Below, one piece after another: positions 8,905 to 17,076 of a DNA stretch of 64,000 nt. The position numbers were made by a program, and so were the translations under genes. The DNA is from Acidobacteriota bacterium (GTDB lineage Bacteria; Acidobacteriota; Thermoanaerobaculia; Thermoanaerobaculales; Sulfomarinibacteraceae), in contig JAJDNM010000072.1 of NCBI GenBank assembly GCA_022340665.1, positions 19,541 through 83,540 of the forward strand. The letters are read 5' to 3'. The notes beneath the pieces were generated by a model. The model saw only the letters and a program-made list of their open reading frames with translations. It did not search any database and was not told where the DNA came from. The stretch's first letter is position 1; every line of letters begins with the position of its first letter.

Positions 8905-9693
8905 TTGCAAGCGGCACGAAACATCTGGACGCTGGATCGCGGAAACGGGCCGATCGTGGCGACCGCCATCCATGACGGGCACGATGTGCGGGCAGAGGTC
9001 GCTCATCATTTAGCGCTGGACGAGGCCGCTCGTCTTCGCGAGGAGGACCCCTTCACAGGCCGGTGGACTGTGATTGCGCCGACAAGAGTCGTGGCCACTC
9101 GCTCGCGATTCGAGGTCGACCTGAACCGCCCGCGAGAGACCGCGGTCTATCGAACCCCTGAGGAAGCCTGGGGCCTCGAGGTGTGGAACGGCTCTCTTCC
9201 GGAAGCAATTGTAGAGCGAAGCCTCGAGGACTACGACGCGTTCTACGCCGAGCTCGAGCGCCTCTACACAGAGCTCGCGAGACGGCACCAGCGCTTCCTT
9301 GTGCTCGATCTGCACTCGTACAATCACCGCCGTGAGGGTCCGGCCGGCCCCCCTGCGGATCCGGCCGGAAACCCACAGGTCAATATCGGCACCGGCACGA
9401 TGAGTGACCGTTCTCGCTGGGCGCGATTGATCGAACGGTTCATAGACGACCTCACGAGCTTCGATTTTCCCGGCGGCAGGCTTGACGTGCGGGAAAACGT
9501 CAAGTTCCGGGGCGGGGCCTGTGCCGCGTGGACCCATCGGAGCTTCCCCGATTCCGCGTGCGTACTCTCGATCGAGGTCAAGAAGTTCTTCATGGACGAG
9601 TGGACCGGCGAGGCCGACGAGAGGCAGCTGAACGCCATCGGCGAGGCCCTCGCCTCAACCCTCCCCGGCGCGCTCGAAGAGCTGGAGCGGTAG
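8905..9693 (+). CDS. N-formylglutamate amidohydrolase family protein
   Basis: 262 aa from a TTG start, chosen because AAGGAGG lies 6 bases upstream; an open frame continues to 8833 but would bury that site. The fold is the zinc amidohydrolase family that includes HutG. Visible motifs: IHDGHDVR (about residues 22-29, metal ligand region), FEVDLNRPRET (about 69-79) and FLVLDLHSYNHRREG (about 132-146). Histidine-degradation genes are absent here. The enzyme instead heads a unit with a QEGLA metallopeptidase directly behind its stop codon and an ATP-grasp ligase, a recurring trio in bacteria. A role on formylated or other N-modified glutamate or peptide substrates is inferred. Confidence 0.82.
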   Translation: MQAARNIWTLDRGNGPIVATAIHDGHDVRAEVAHHLALDEAARLREEDPFTGRWTVIAPTRVVATRSRFEVDLNRPRETAVYRTPEEAWGLEVWNGSLPEAIVERSLEDYDAFYAELERLYTELARRHQRFLVLDLHSYNHRREGPAGPPADPAGNPQVNIGTGTMSDRSRWARLIERFIDDLTSFDFPGGRLDVRENVKFRGGACAAWTHRSFPDSACVLSIEVKKFFMDEWTGEADERQLNAIGEALASTLPGALEELER

Positions 9694-11601
9694 GTGGTAC
9701 GGGTTGAAGAAAAGACCATACCGGACCGTCTCGTCAGAGTGGTCGGTAAACGCCTCTCCGAGGGCAAGCAGGTACGGCGCACTTTGCCCGTCTGGGGCCG
9801 GCTGGCGATCGACCGACCGCTGCCCTTTCTCTGCGTCTACCGACGCCCCAAAAAGGCCGAAAAAGATGCCACCTTCCGCTTGGTAACCAGCGAGGCCTCC
9901 TACCTCACCTGCCTGGCGGACAAGCGGCAGCGTGAGGGAATCGCGCGGCTCGCCGGTACGGTCGCGGAGGCGATAACAGAGAGATTCGGGTCGATTCTGT
10001 TACTCGAGGTGTGGGCCGGATTGTCTGCTCCAGTCCAGGACGGGATCTCTCCGGGCGCGCTGCAGCCGGAGTTCCGGATCTTCGCACCGAAGAACCAGCA
10101 TCATGCCGCGCTGACGGATGCGTTCGAGGAGGAGCTGCGCCGCGTCAAGATCGGTCGTAAGAGGGCGCGCGTCGAGACTGTCGAAAGCAGCCGACGTTGG
10201 CCACGCGGACTGTCACAGATCATAGCTGCCGACGAGGCCCGGAAGACCGGGTGTGTCTTCTACGGCCTCGAGGTCAGTCCCATCTACATCAATCCGGAAA
10301 CCGGGGAAGCCTACCCCGGAGTGCTTCGGATCCTGCGCCGCCGGCTGTCGGTCGCTCTGCGCCGCATCTTTTACGAGTTCGCCCGGACCTCCACGACCGT
10401 CGACCCGGCCCACTTCCACACCCTGGGCCGGCGGGCGGTGGTGAAGGCGGTGTGGGAGGTCGACGAGATGCTGGCCTCCGCCTCGGAGAGCTACGAATTC
10501 CTCCTCCAGCTGACGCCGGTCAACGGGGAGCAGGCGTGGCGGCAGTTCGAGCGCTACAAGTTCGAGCGCGTGCCGGCATTTCACTACCGGCCGATACCGG
10601 TCGAGCCGGTGGTCCTGAAGCGGCGTCTCTTCCGGGCACCGGTGGAGCGCATCGAGGACCCGGCATTGGCTCTCGTCTTTCGCCAGAAGCTGGACGAACT
10701 CGACCGACAGATCACCATGCTCCAGGACCGCAACACCTCGCGCTTCCTCCACGAGAGTCTGCAACTCTACGGTGGCGTGGAGGATGATCTTCACACCCTC
10801 GCATTGGACATCCTCGAGCGGATCCGTCCGCGCAGCCGGGAAAAGGCTTCCCCGGGGATCGTGGGCGCGGAGGCCTTCGCTGAGCGCGCCCGTGAGGAAA
10901 TCACATACTTGCGCTCACAGCGTCGGGAGGTCAAAGCCAGAGTTGAAATCAGGTCCGACGTGACCGGCCTCCTGGTATCACGAGGCAACCTGCTTGTCAG
11001 TTCCCACTCTCGGATCCCTGCGTCGAGGGTCGAAGCCCTGGTGCAACACGAGGTCGGCACTCATATTCTCACCTACTACAACGGCCGCGCACAGAAATTC
11101 CGTCTGCTCCACACCGGGCTCGCCGGCTACGACCCACTTCAGGAGGGCCTCGCCGTCTTGTCGGAATACCTCGTGGGAGGCCTCAGCCGACCCCGCCTGC
11201 GGTTGCTGGCGGGCCGGGTTGTGGCGGCGCGGAGCGTGCTCGACGGCGCGACCTTTATCGAGACCTTTCGCCAGCTCCGAAACACCCACGGCTTCGCCAA
11301 CCGGACCGCCTACACCGTCACTCTCCGAATCCACCGTGGTGGAGGCTTGACGAAAGACGCTGTATACCTTCGCGGCCTGCGGCAGATCCTCGACTACATC
11401 GCTGACGGCGGTAGCCTTGAGCCATTGTTCACAGGTAAGATTGCGATCCAGCACATTCCGATCATCAACGAGCTGCGGTGGCGAGGTGTGCTGGTTCCGC
11501 CGCCGCTGGCGCCGCGGTACATAAACCAGACGGATTCCCTACTACGGCTCGAAAGGCTGCGGCAGGGCATGTCCGTCGTCGACTTGCTGGAGGAGAACTA
11601 A
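9694..11601 (+). CDS. QEGLA-motif DUF1704 family zinc metallopeptidase-like protein
   Basis: 635 aa. The C-terminal domain has QHEVGTHILTYYNGRAQ (about residues 450-466), an HExxTH metal site, followed by GYDPLQEGLAVLSEYL, the QEGLA signature. Bacterial members were annotated as flavohemoglobin expression-modulating proteins. The same DUF1704 family includes animal MATCAP proteins, which cut the C-terminal residue from tubulin. A carboxypeptidase-like activity is therefore an inference. The N-terminal half is of unknown fold. GTG start immediately after the TAG of the amidohydrolase gene, with GGAG upstream; only 1 bp separates it from the ATP-grasp gene. Cytoplasmic, since no signal peptide is present. 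Confidence 0.88.
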   Translation: MVRVEEKTIPDRLVRVVGKRLSEGKQVRRTLPVWGRLAIDRPLPFLCVYRRPKKAEKDATFRLVTSEASYLTCLADKRQREGIARLAGTVAEAITERFGSILLLEVWAGLSAPVQDGISPGALQPEFRIFAPKNQHHAALTDAFEEELRRVKIGRKRARVETVESSRRWPRGLSQIIAADEARKTGCVFYGLEVSPIYINPETGEAYPGVLRILRRRLSVALRRIFYEFARTSTTVDPAHFHTLGRRAVVKAVWEVDEMLASASESYEFLLQLTPVNGEQAWRQFERYKFERVPAFHYRPIPVEPVVLKRRLFRAPVERIEDPALALVFRQKLDELDRQITMLQDRNTSRFLHESLQLYGGVEDDLHTLALDILERIRPRSREKASPGIVGAEAFAERAREEITYLRSQRREVKARVEIRSDVTGLLVSRGNLLVSSHSRIPASRVEALVQHEVGTHILTYYNGRAQKFRLLHTGLAGYDPLQEGLAVLSEYLVGGLSRPRLRLLAGRVVAARSVLDGATFIETFRQLRNTHGFANRTAYTVTLRIHRGGGLTKDAVYLRGLRQILDYIADGGSLEPLFTGKIAIQHIPIINELRWRGVLVPPPLAPRYINQTDSLLRLERLRQGMSVVDLLEEN

Positions 11602-11602
11602 C

Positions 11603-12646
11603 ATGAGAATCGGGTTTCTGGTCAATGGTATCGACACCGAGAAGGTCGGCTTCACCACCGTTCGCTTGGCCTGCGAAGCCGTCAACCAGGGCCACGAGGT
11701 CTTCTACTTCGGGGTCGGGGACCTGGCCTACGATACCGATGAATTCGTCAGGGCGAGGTCGCGCACCTTTCCGAAGAAGTCCTACTCGTCTCATACGACC
11801 TTTTTCAAGGACCTGCAGGGCGGCAAGGGCCTGAACGAACGGATCACCGTCGACGATCTAGACGTGCTCATGCTGCGCAACGTGCCGTCGGACGACTTCC
11901 TGAATCGACCGTGGGCGACCACCGTCGCGACCGAGTTCGGACGTCTTGCGATGCGACATGGGGTGATTGTCGTCAACGATCCGAACGGCCTCTCCAAGGC
12001 CGGATCGAAGATGTACCTGCAGCTCTTCCCTGAAGAGTCCAGACCACGCACGCTGATAACTCGCAACAATAGCGAGATCAAGGCCTTCGCCAAAGACCTG
12101 GGGACGATCGTTCTCAAGCCGCTTCAGGGTTCGGGGGGAGCGAGCGTCTTTCTCGTGCGGCCTGACGATATTCCGAACCTCAACCAGATGATCGATGCGG
12201 TGAGCCGAGACGGCTTTGTCATCGCCCAGGAGTATCTCCCGGCAGCGGCCGAGGGTGATACGCGTCTTTTCATGATGAATGGGAGGCCGTTGCGGGTGAA
12301 GGGCAAGTACGCCGCTTTTCGCAGGGTACGAACCGGGGGCGACATGAGATCGAACATCCATGCCGGCGGCAAGCTGGCGGCCCCGCAGATCACCGATGAG
12401 GCCCTGCGAATGGCCGAGATCGTGAGGCCTAAGCTGGTCCAGGACGGGATGTTCCTGGTCGGACTCGACATCGTCGGCGACAAGCTGATGGAGATCAACG
12501 TCTTCAGCCCGGGCGGGCTGGGCAGCGCCCAGAAATTCTCCAAGGTCAATTTCTGCCGCTACGTCATCGAGGCGCTGCAGCGGAAGGTCGACTACATGGA
12601 GTTCTACGGCCGCAGTTTCGGCAACGTTGAAATGTCGAATCTGTAA
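11603..12646 (+). CDS. ATP-grasp ligase, glutathione synthase/RimK-like
   Basis: 347 aa with the three-part ATP-grasp layout: an N-terminal substrate domain (MRIGFLVNGIDTEKVGFTT), the central ATP lid (IVLKPLQGSGGASVFLV, about residues 168-184) and the C-terminal metal-binding segment (FLVGLDIVGDKLMEINVFSPGGLG). It resembles prokaryotic glutathione synthetase and RimK-type glutamate ligases, which form peptide-like bonds using ATP. GGAGGAGAACTAAC precedes the ATG. No gamma-glutamylcysteine ligase is in the window, so glutathione synthesis is not established. The partner peptidase suggests a ligation/removal pair. Confidence 0.85.
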   Translation: MRIGFLVNGIDTEKVGFTTVRLACEAVNQGHEVFYFGVGDLAYDTDEFVRARSRTFPKKSYSSHTTFFKDLQGGKGLNERITVDDLDVLMLRNVPSDDFLNRPWATTVATEFGRLAMRHGVIVVNDPNGLSKAGSKMYLQLFPEESRPRTLITRNNSEIKAFAKDLGTIVLKPLQGSGGASVFLVRPDDIPNLNQMIDAVSRDGFVIAQEYLPAAAEGDTRLFMMNGRPLRVKGKYAAFRRVRTGGDMRSNIHAGGKLAAPQITDEALRMAEIVRPKLVQDGMFLVGLDIVGDKLMEINVFSPGGLGSAQKFSKVNFCRYVIEALQRKVDYMEFYGRSFGNVEMSNL

Positions 12647-12714
12647 CCCGGATCAGCCCGCGCCGACGTGATTCTGGGTCAGGCCCGCTATCGGTCGAGG
12701 GATGCGAGCGGTAG

Positions 12715-13122
12715 TCACTCCCCTCCGGCGCGATCGCCGTGGGAGACCGTTACTACGGTGTGGATGCCGCCGCGCAACCGGTAATCGAGCTCGACCTCCA
12801 TCCAGGCAGGGTCACAGCAGGCCACCAGGTCCTCGAGCACCCGGTTGGCGGCGTGCTCCTGGTAGATGCCGACGCTGCGAAAACTCGTGAGGTAGTACTT
12901 GAACGATTTGAGCTCGATGCAGGCTTCGGTCGGCAGGTACCGCACGGCAAGAGTGCCGAAATCAGGCAGCCCGGAAAAGGGACACACGCAGGTCCACTCG
13001 TCGGTCGAGATCTCGACCAGAGCATCACTCCCGGCGTACTGGTACGCAAAGGTTTCGAGCACCTCCGGGGCCACCTTCTCGAGGCCGTCGAACGGAAACG
13101 TCATGCCTTCGGCTTCAACCAT
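12715..13122 (-). CDS. queF: NADPH-dependent 7-cyano-7-deazaguanine reductase
   Basis: 135 aa, the length of the unimodular (type I) QueF. It reduces preQ0 to preQ1 for queuosine in tRNA. The thioimide-forming cysteine is in WTCVCPFSGLPDFGTL (about residues 43-58), and the motif ELKSFKYYLTSFR matches the family QueF motif. GGAGGTCCCC precedes the ATG. No other que genes and no preQ1 riboswitch are seen near it. It is divergent from ppk2 across about 70 bp. Confidence 0.93.
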   Translation of the reverse strand: MVEAEGMTFPFDGLEKVAPEVLETFAYQYAGSDALVEISTDEWTCVCPFSGLPDFGTLAVRYLPTEACIELKSFKYYLTSFRSVGIYQEHAANRVLEDLVACCDPAWMEVELDYRLRGGIHTVVTVSHGDRAGGE

Positions 13123-13192
13123 GGGGACCTCCTTCCGAAATCTTAACCTGATCGACTACACTGCAGCGAAAACGCCGAGCGAGGGGTAAAGA

Positions 13193-14026
13193 ATGGATTT
13201 CACGAAGAAGTTTCGCGTCGAACCGGGTACCAGGATCGATCTCGACGCGATCGATGCCGACTTCAAGCCCAAAGGTCTGAGCCGCGAGGATGCGGATGAG
13301 GAGTTTCGCGGGCTGACCTCGGAGCTTCGTGATCTGCAGCATTTGATGTATGCCGAGGACAGTCGATCGCTGCTGGTGGTCCTCCAGGGGCGCGACGCCG
13401 CCGGCAAGGACGGCACCATCCGCCACGTCTTCGGGCCCATGAACCCGCAGGGAACCCGGGTTACCAGCTTCAAGATACCGTCCCGCGAAGAGGCGGCCCA
13501 CGACTTTCTCTGGCGCTGCCACAAGGTCGCGCCGAAGAGAGGTACGGTCGGTATTTTCAACCGCTCCCACTACGAGGAAGTGTTGGTCGTTCGGGTCCAC
13601 AGCCTGGTGCCCGAAAACGTCTGGTCGAAAAACTATGACCACATCAACGCCTTCGAACGGCTGCTGGCCGACAATCGGACCCTGGTTCTGAAGTTCTTCC
13701 TCCACATCGACCGAAACGAGCAGCTCGAGCGGTTCAAGAAACGCATCGACAACCCCAGGAAGAACTGGAAGATTTCGGAGGCGGATTACTCCGAGCGGCC
13801 GCATTGGGACGCTTACACCGAAGCCTACGAGGAAGCCCTTTCGCGATGCAGCACCGACATCGCCCCGTGGTTCGTGATACCCGCCAATCGCAAATGGGTT
13901 CGCGATCTGGTGATCGCGGACATCGTTGCAGAGGCAATGCGAGATCTCGACATGAAGTTCCCCGCCCCGGACGTGAACATGGAAGAGATTCGCGACAAGT
14001 ACCACGAAGCAAAGAACGCCGGATAA
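13193..14026 (+). CDS. ppk2: polyphosphate kinase 2 family protein
   Basis: 277 aa single-domain PPK2. It has Walker A GRDAAGKDG (about residues 66-74), Walker B/lid elements (GIFNRSHYEEVLVVRVH) and the lid arginine-rich DNPRKNWK. PPK2 enzymes move phosphate between polyphosphate and AMP, ADP or GDP/GTP. The short single-domain length with these motifs points to the class that phosphorylates nucleotides from polyP, but the exact nucleotide cannot be told from sequence. GAGGGGTAAAGA precedes the ATG. No ppk1 or ppx neighbour. Confidence 0.9.
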   Translation: MDFTKKFRVEPGTRIDLDAIDADFKPKGLSREDADEEFRGLTSELRDLQHLMYAEDSRSLLVVLQGRDAAGKDGTIRHVFGPMNPQGTRVTSFKIPSREEAAHDFLWRCHKVAPKRGTVGIFNRSHYEEVLVVRVHSLVPENVWSKNYDHINAFERLLADNRTLVLKFFLHIDRNEQLERFKKRIDNPRKNWKISEADYSERPHWDAYTEAYEEALSRCSTDIAPWFVIPANRKWVRDLVIADIVAEAMRDLDMKFPAPDVNMEEIRDKYHEAKNAG

Positions 14027-14030
14027 CCCG

Positions 14031-14133
14031 AATTTTCAATTTTCAATTCTTAATTCTCAATTCCCCTCCGCCCCCTGTTTCTCGGGAAGGGTGCGCGGGA
14101 TCTCAAAATTCAAAATCGAAAATTCAACATTTC
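14031..14133. repeat. heptamer-armed palindrome after ppk2
   Basis: The left arm is AATTTTC heptads plus TAATTCTCAATTCC (14031-14063), then a C/G core (CCCCTCCGCCCCCTG and GGGAAGGGTGCGCGGG). The right arm is AAAATTC/AAAATCG heptads (14104-14127). Arms are mutually complementary in kind. It starts 4 bp after the ppk2 stop codon. Confidence 0.7.
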
Positions 14134-14200
14134 ACTCTTGGCAGCGCGCCCCTCAGAACCCATATTGTTCACACGAGCCAGTTTCGAAAAGGGGGCCACC

Positions 14201-14587
14201 ATGCGCTGGACCTATTCGTGTCCTCACTGCCGGGCCATGCTCAACCCCGACGAGACAGTCGTGCTCATCGGAGAGTGCGGCCCTCATCGCATTCTCATCG
14301 GTTTCCACCCGGAACCGGGATCCTACCGCGCCTACCTCCCGCCGGAGTTCAAATTCGAGGAGGGTTCGCTGTGGGACTTTTCGTGCCCGGTGTGCAGCCG
14401 GAGCCTCGTCGCCGAGGTCACCCCCGAACTGTGCGCCCTGGACATGGCCACTCAGGGTGTCCGCCACCGGCTGTTTTTCGCCAGAACCGCTGGCGAGCAG
14501 GCGACCTTCGTCATTTCTGCCGAAGGTATCACGACTCATGGCAAGGACTCGGCCCGGCACGAACTGGAGATGCTGGAGCTGGTCTAG
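14201..14587 (+). CDS. two-CxxC zinc-ribbon-like protein, unknown function
   Basis: 128 aa. The first CxxC is in YSCPHCRAM (about residues 6-12) and the second in FSCPVCSRSL (about residues 62-70), which would form one treble-clef or ribbon-type zinc site. The middle is rich in small beta-forming residues. The ATG has AAGGGGG six bases upstream; a longer frame from 14138 lacks a ribosome site. Cytoplasmic, with no recognised family name. It may be a small regulatory or metal-binding protein. It precedes the potassium-channel gene by 166 bp. Confidence 0.7.
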   Translation: MRWTYSCPHCRAMLNPDETVVLIGECGPHRILIGFHPEPGSYRAYLPPEFKFEEGSLWDFSCPVCSRSLVAEVTPELCALDMATQGVRHRLFFARTAGEQATFVISAEGITTHGKDSARHELEMLELV

Positions 14588-14753
14588 CCGCCAAGAGCGC
14601 ATGCCGCTTCGGTGCGTAAGGTGCCACTCGTCGCATTGTCATCATTGCACTGCCATCCCGAGCACACTCGTGACAATGCGACAGGTGGCACCGGTGTCAT
14701 CGAGGCAACATCGCGCATGGAGTATCGGGCAACTATCCGTGTAGGATGGTCTC

Positions 14754-15752
14754 GTGGACAGCAAGCGACGACGGGTCATCCTGCGCTCGGCAGCCTTGGG
14801 CCTGGCCGTATTGGGCGTGGGGACAGTCGGCTACATGGTGATCGAAGGTCAAGACGTCTTCGATGCCTTCTACATGACCACCATTACCGTGACAACCGTC
14901 GGTTTCCGCGAGGCGTTCGACCTTTCGCCGGCCGGCAAGGCCTTCACAATCGTCCTCGCCTTCGGCGGCATCGGCGTCATTCTCCTGATAGCGACCGAGT
15001 TCGCACGGGCCATGCTCGACACCGATATCCGGCGGATGATCGGGATTCGAAGGGATCTGACGATGATCAACAAGCTCTCGAACCACATCGTGGTCCTCGG
15101 GTACGGCCGTATGGGTCAAGCGGTCGTCGAGGTTCTGCGCGATCGGGGAATCGATTTTTCGGTCGTCGATCTCGACCCGGAACGTTGCAGGGAACTCGAG
15201 GAAGACCATCTTCCGGCCGTACGCGGCGACGCAACCCAGGAAGATGTACTCAAGGCGGCCGGGGTGGAACGCGCGCGAACCCTGATCGCCTGCCTGGCGG
15301 ATGATGCGCACAACGTCTACTCGATTCTGCTCGCCAGACAGCTCAAGCCGAACGTCACGATCATCGCGCGTGCGGTCGAGGACGGCGCAGAGGAGCGCCT
15401 GAGGCTGGCCGGAGCGGACCGCGTTCTCAATCCCTATCGAAACGGCGGGACCCTTCTCGCCATCACGGCGATCAAACCAACAGTGACCGACTTCCTCAAC
15501 GCCTCACTGGCGGGATCCGCGATGGAGCTCGAGCTCGCGGAGGTGGTGGTCCATCCTTCGAGCGAGCTCGCCGGCAAGACGCTGGCAGGCGCTGGAGTCC
15601 GGCAACGATTCGGGATCATCGTCGTGGCGTTGAAGCGAGGTGACCAGAGCACCTTCAACCCGGGCCCGGACGAACGAATCGAGGCCGGCGACGTGTTGGT
15701 GACCCTCGGACCGACTCACGCACTCGAGAGCATCGAGCGCGCGACTCAGTAG
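14754..15752 (+). CDS. two-TM potassium channel with TrkA/RCK domains
   Basis: 332 aa MthK/Kch-like channel. Two membrane helices (about residues 8-27 and 60-82) flank a pore loop with filter-like TTVGF (about residues 45-49). The next domain is a Rossmann RCK/TrkA-N domain beginning VVLGYGRMGQAVVEVL, followed by a TrkA-C domain near residues 250-330. Such proteins gate K+ flux in response to ligands or nucleotides. The start is GTG with AGGATGG upstream. It adds to K+ handling with the distant trkA-trkH genes. Confidence 0.9.
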   Translation: MDSKRRRVILRSAALGLAVLGVGTVGYMVIEGQDVFDAFYMTTITVTTVGFREAFDLSPAGKAFTIVLAFGGIGVILLIATEFARAMLDTDIRRMIGIRRDLTMINKLSNHIVVLGYGRMGQAVVEVLRDRGIDFSVVDLDPERCRELEEDHLPAVRGDATQEDVLKAAGVERARTLIACLADDAHNVYSILLARQLKPNVTIIARAVEDGAEERLRLAGADRVLNPYRNGGTLLAITAIKPTVTDFLNASLAGSAMELELAEVVVHPSSELAGKTLAGAGVRQRFGIIVVALKRGDQSTFNPGPDERIEAGDVLVTLGPTHALESIERATQ

Positions 15753-15771
15753 CGCTTATGGATGAGCCGAC

Positions 15772-16980
15772 CTAGCCGACTGCGGCCAAGCGGCCCGGGT
15801 ACGCGGCCACCGCCGCATCGAGGATCTTCATGGCGCGACTGAGTATTTCGGCATCGTACATGAAGGCGATCCGGACCTCATCGACGCCCAGTCCATCGGT
15901 CACGTAAAAGCCTTTTCCCGGTGCCAGGCAAACCGTCTCCCCCTCGAGCGCGAAGTCGCGCAACAGGAACACCGCGAACTCCTCACAGCTATCGATCGGC
16001 AAGCGGGTCATGGAGTAGAACGAGCCCTCCGATCGATGTGGGTTTACGCCATCGATGGCGGCGAGGCCATTGAAGACCGCGTCCCGCCGGGCCTCGTACT
16101 CCCCGCACAGCGCCTCCGAGTAGGCGCGACCGTGCTCCAACATTGGCACGACCATGAGCTGCTCGGCGGTCGCCACGGATAGCCTGGCCTGACAGAAACG
16201 CAGCGCGATATCGAGGACCTCCCGATTGTGAGTCGCCAGACACCCGATGCGAACGCCACAGGAGTTGAAACGCTTCGATACGCTGTCGACGACGATGATG
16301 CGCTGCGCCAGGCTCTCGAATTGCGTGAACGATCGCGGTGTGCCGCCATCGAAGACGAACTCACGATACACCTCGTCACAGATCACGAAGAGGTCGTTCT
16401 CGAGGGCTACGGTCGCGACTGCCTCGAGCTCCTCCATCGTGTAGACGGTTCCGGTCGGGTTTGACGGATTGCACAGCAATATTGCCCGCGTTTTTGGCGT
16501 CACGCAGGCACGCAGGCGGTCAATCGACCCAAAGTGATAACCGTCCTCGACCTTGAGTGTGATCGGCATCATAGTGACATCGGCTTGAGCGGCAAAGCTC
16601 AGATAGTTTGTGTAACAAGGCTCGAAGACCAGCACCTCACCGCCACCGCCAGCGACGATCGAGAGAATGATGGTCAGCGCCTCACTGGCGCCGGACGTTA
16701 CAAATATCTCTTCGGCATCGAACTGGATCTCCCAACTCGAGAAGAAGGCGCTCCACGCCTCACGGGTCCGTGGCAGCCCCTCGCTCGGCGCATATGCGAG
16801 CGTGGCCAACGATAGACCGTGCAGCTCGGCTATCATCTCGGGCGGCGTCGGCATGTCCGGCTGGCCGATATTCAGGTAAATGACATCCGTGCCTCTCGCT
16901 TCGGCCGCGCGCGCATGGGGCGCGAGCTTGCGAATCGGCGATGCCTGTAAGGTGGCGGATTTTTCTGAGATTTTCGGCAT
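15772..16980 (-). CDS. PLP-dependent aminotransferase, class I/II
   Basis: 402 aa aspartate-aminotransferase fold. PLP-binding pieces are visible: ILLCNPSNPTGTVY, VICDEVYREF and SVSKRFNSCGVRIG, where the lysine in SVSKRF forms the Schiff base. The N-terminal MPKISEKSATLQASPIRKL pattern is common in aspartate/aromatic or alanine-type class I enzymes. The amino donor cannot be fixed from sequence. ATG at 16980 is supported by GGGAGGTGACG directly upstream; an upstream ATG at 17052 is not. Convergent with the K+ channel gene over 19 bp without a visible terminator. Confidence 0.9.
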   Translation of the reverse strand: MPKISEKSATLQASPIRKLAPHARAAEARGTDVIYLNIGQPDMPTPPEMIAELHGLSLATLAYAPSEGLPRTREAWSAFFSSWEIQFDAEEIFVTSGASEALTIILSIVAGGGGEVLVFEPCYTNYLSFAAQADVTMMPITLKVEDGYHFGSIDRLRACVTPKTRAILLCNPSNPTGTVYTMEELEAVATVALENDLFVICDEVYREFVFDGGTPRSFTQFESLAQRIIVVDSVSKRFNSCGVRIGCLATHNREVLDIALRFCQARLSVATAEQLMVVPMLEHGRAYSEALCGEYEARRDAVFNGLAAIDGVNPHRSEGSFYSMTRLPIDSCEEFAVFLLRDFALEGETVCLAPGKGFYVTDGLGVDEVRIAFMYDAEILSRAMKILDAAVAAYPGRLAAVG

Positions 16981-17076
16981 CGTCACCTCCCTGCGGGTGA
17001 AGTCGGCGATGAAATTGTAGCTCACTCGTAATTCCGCCACCGTACAATGCAAAGGTCGGATTAACGGGGAGACACG

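Noticed and set aside
16140..16165. Sigma-54-like TTGGCACG inside the aminotransferase gene.
   Set aside because: The -12 part (TTGC) is missing at the right distance.
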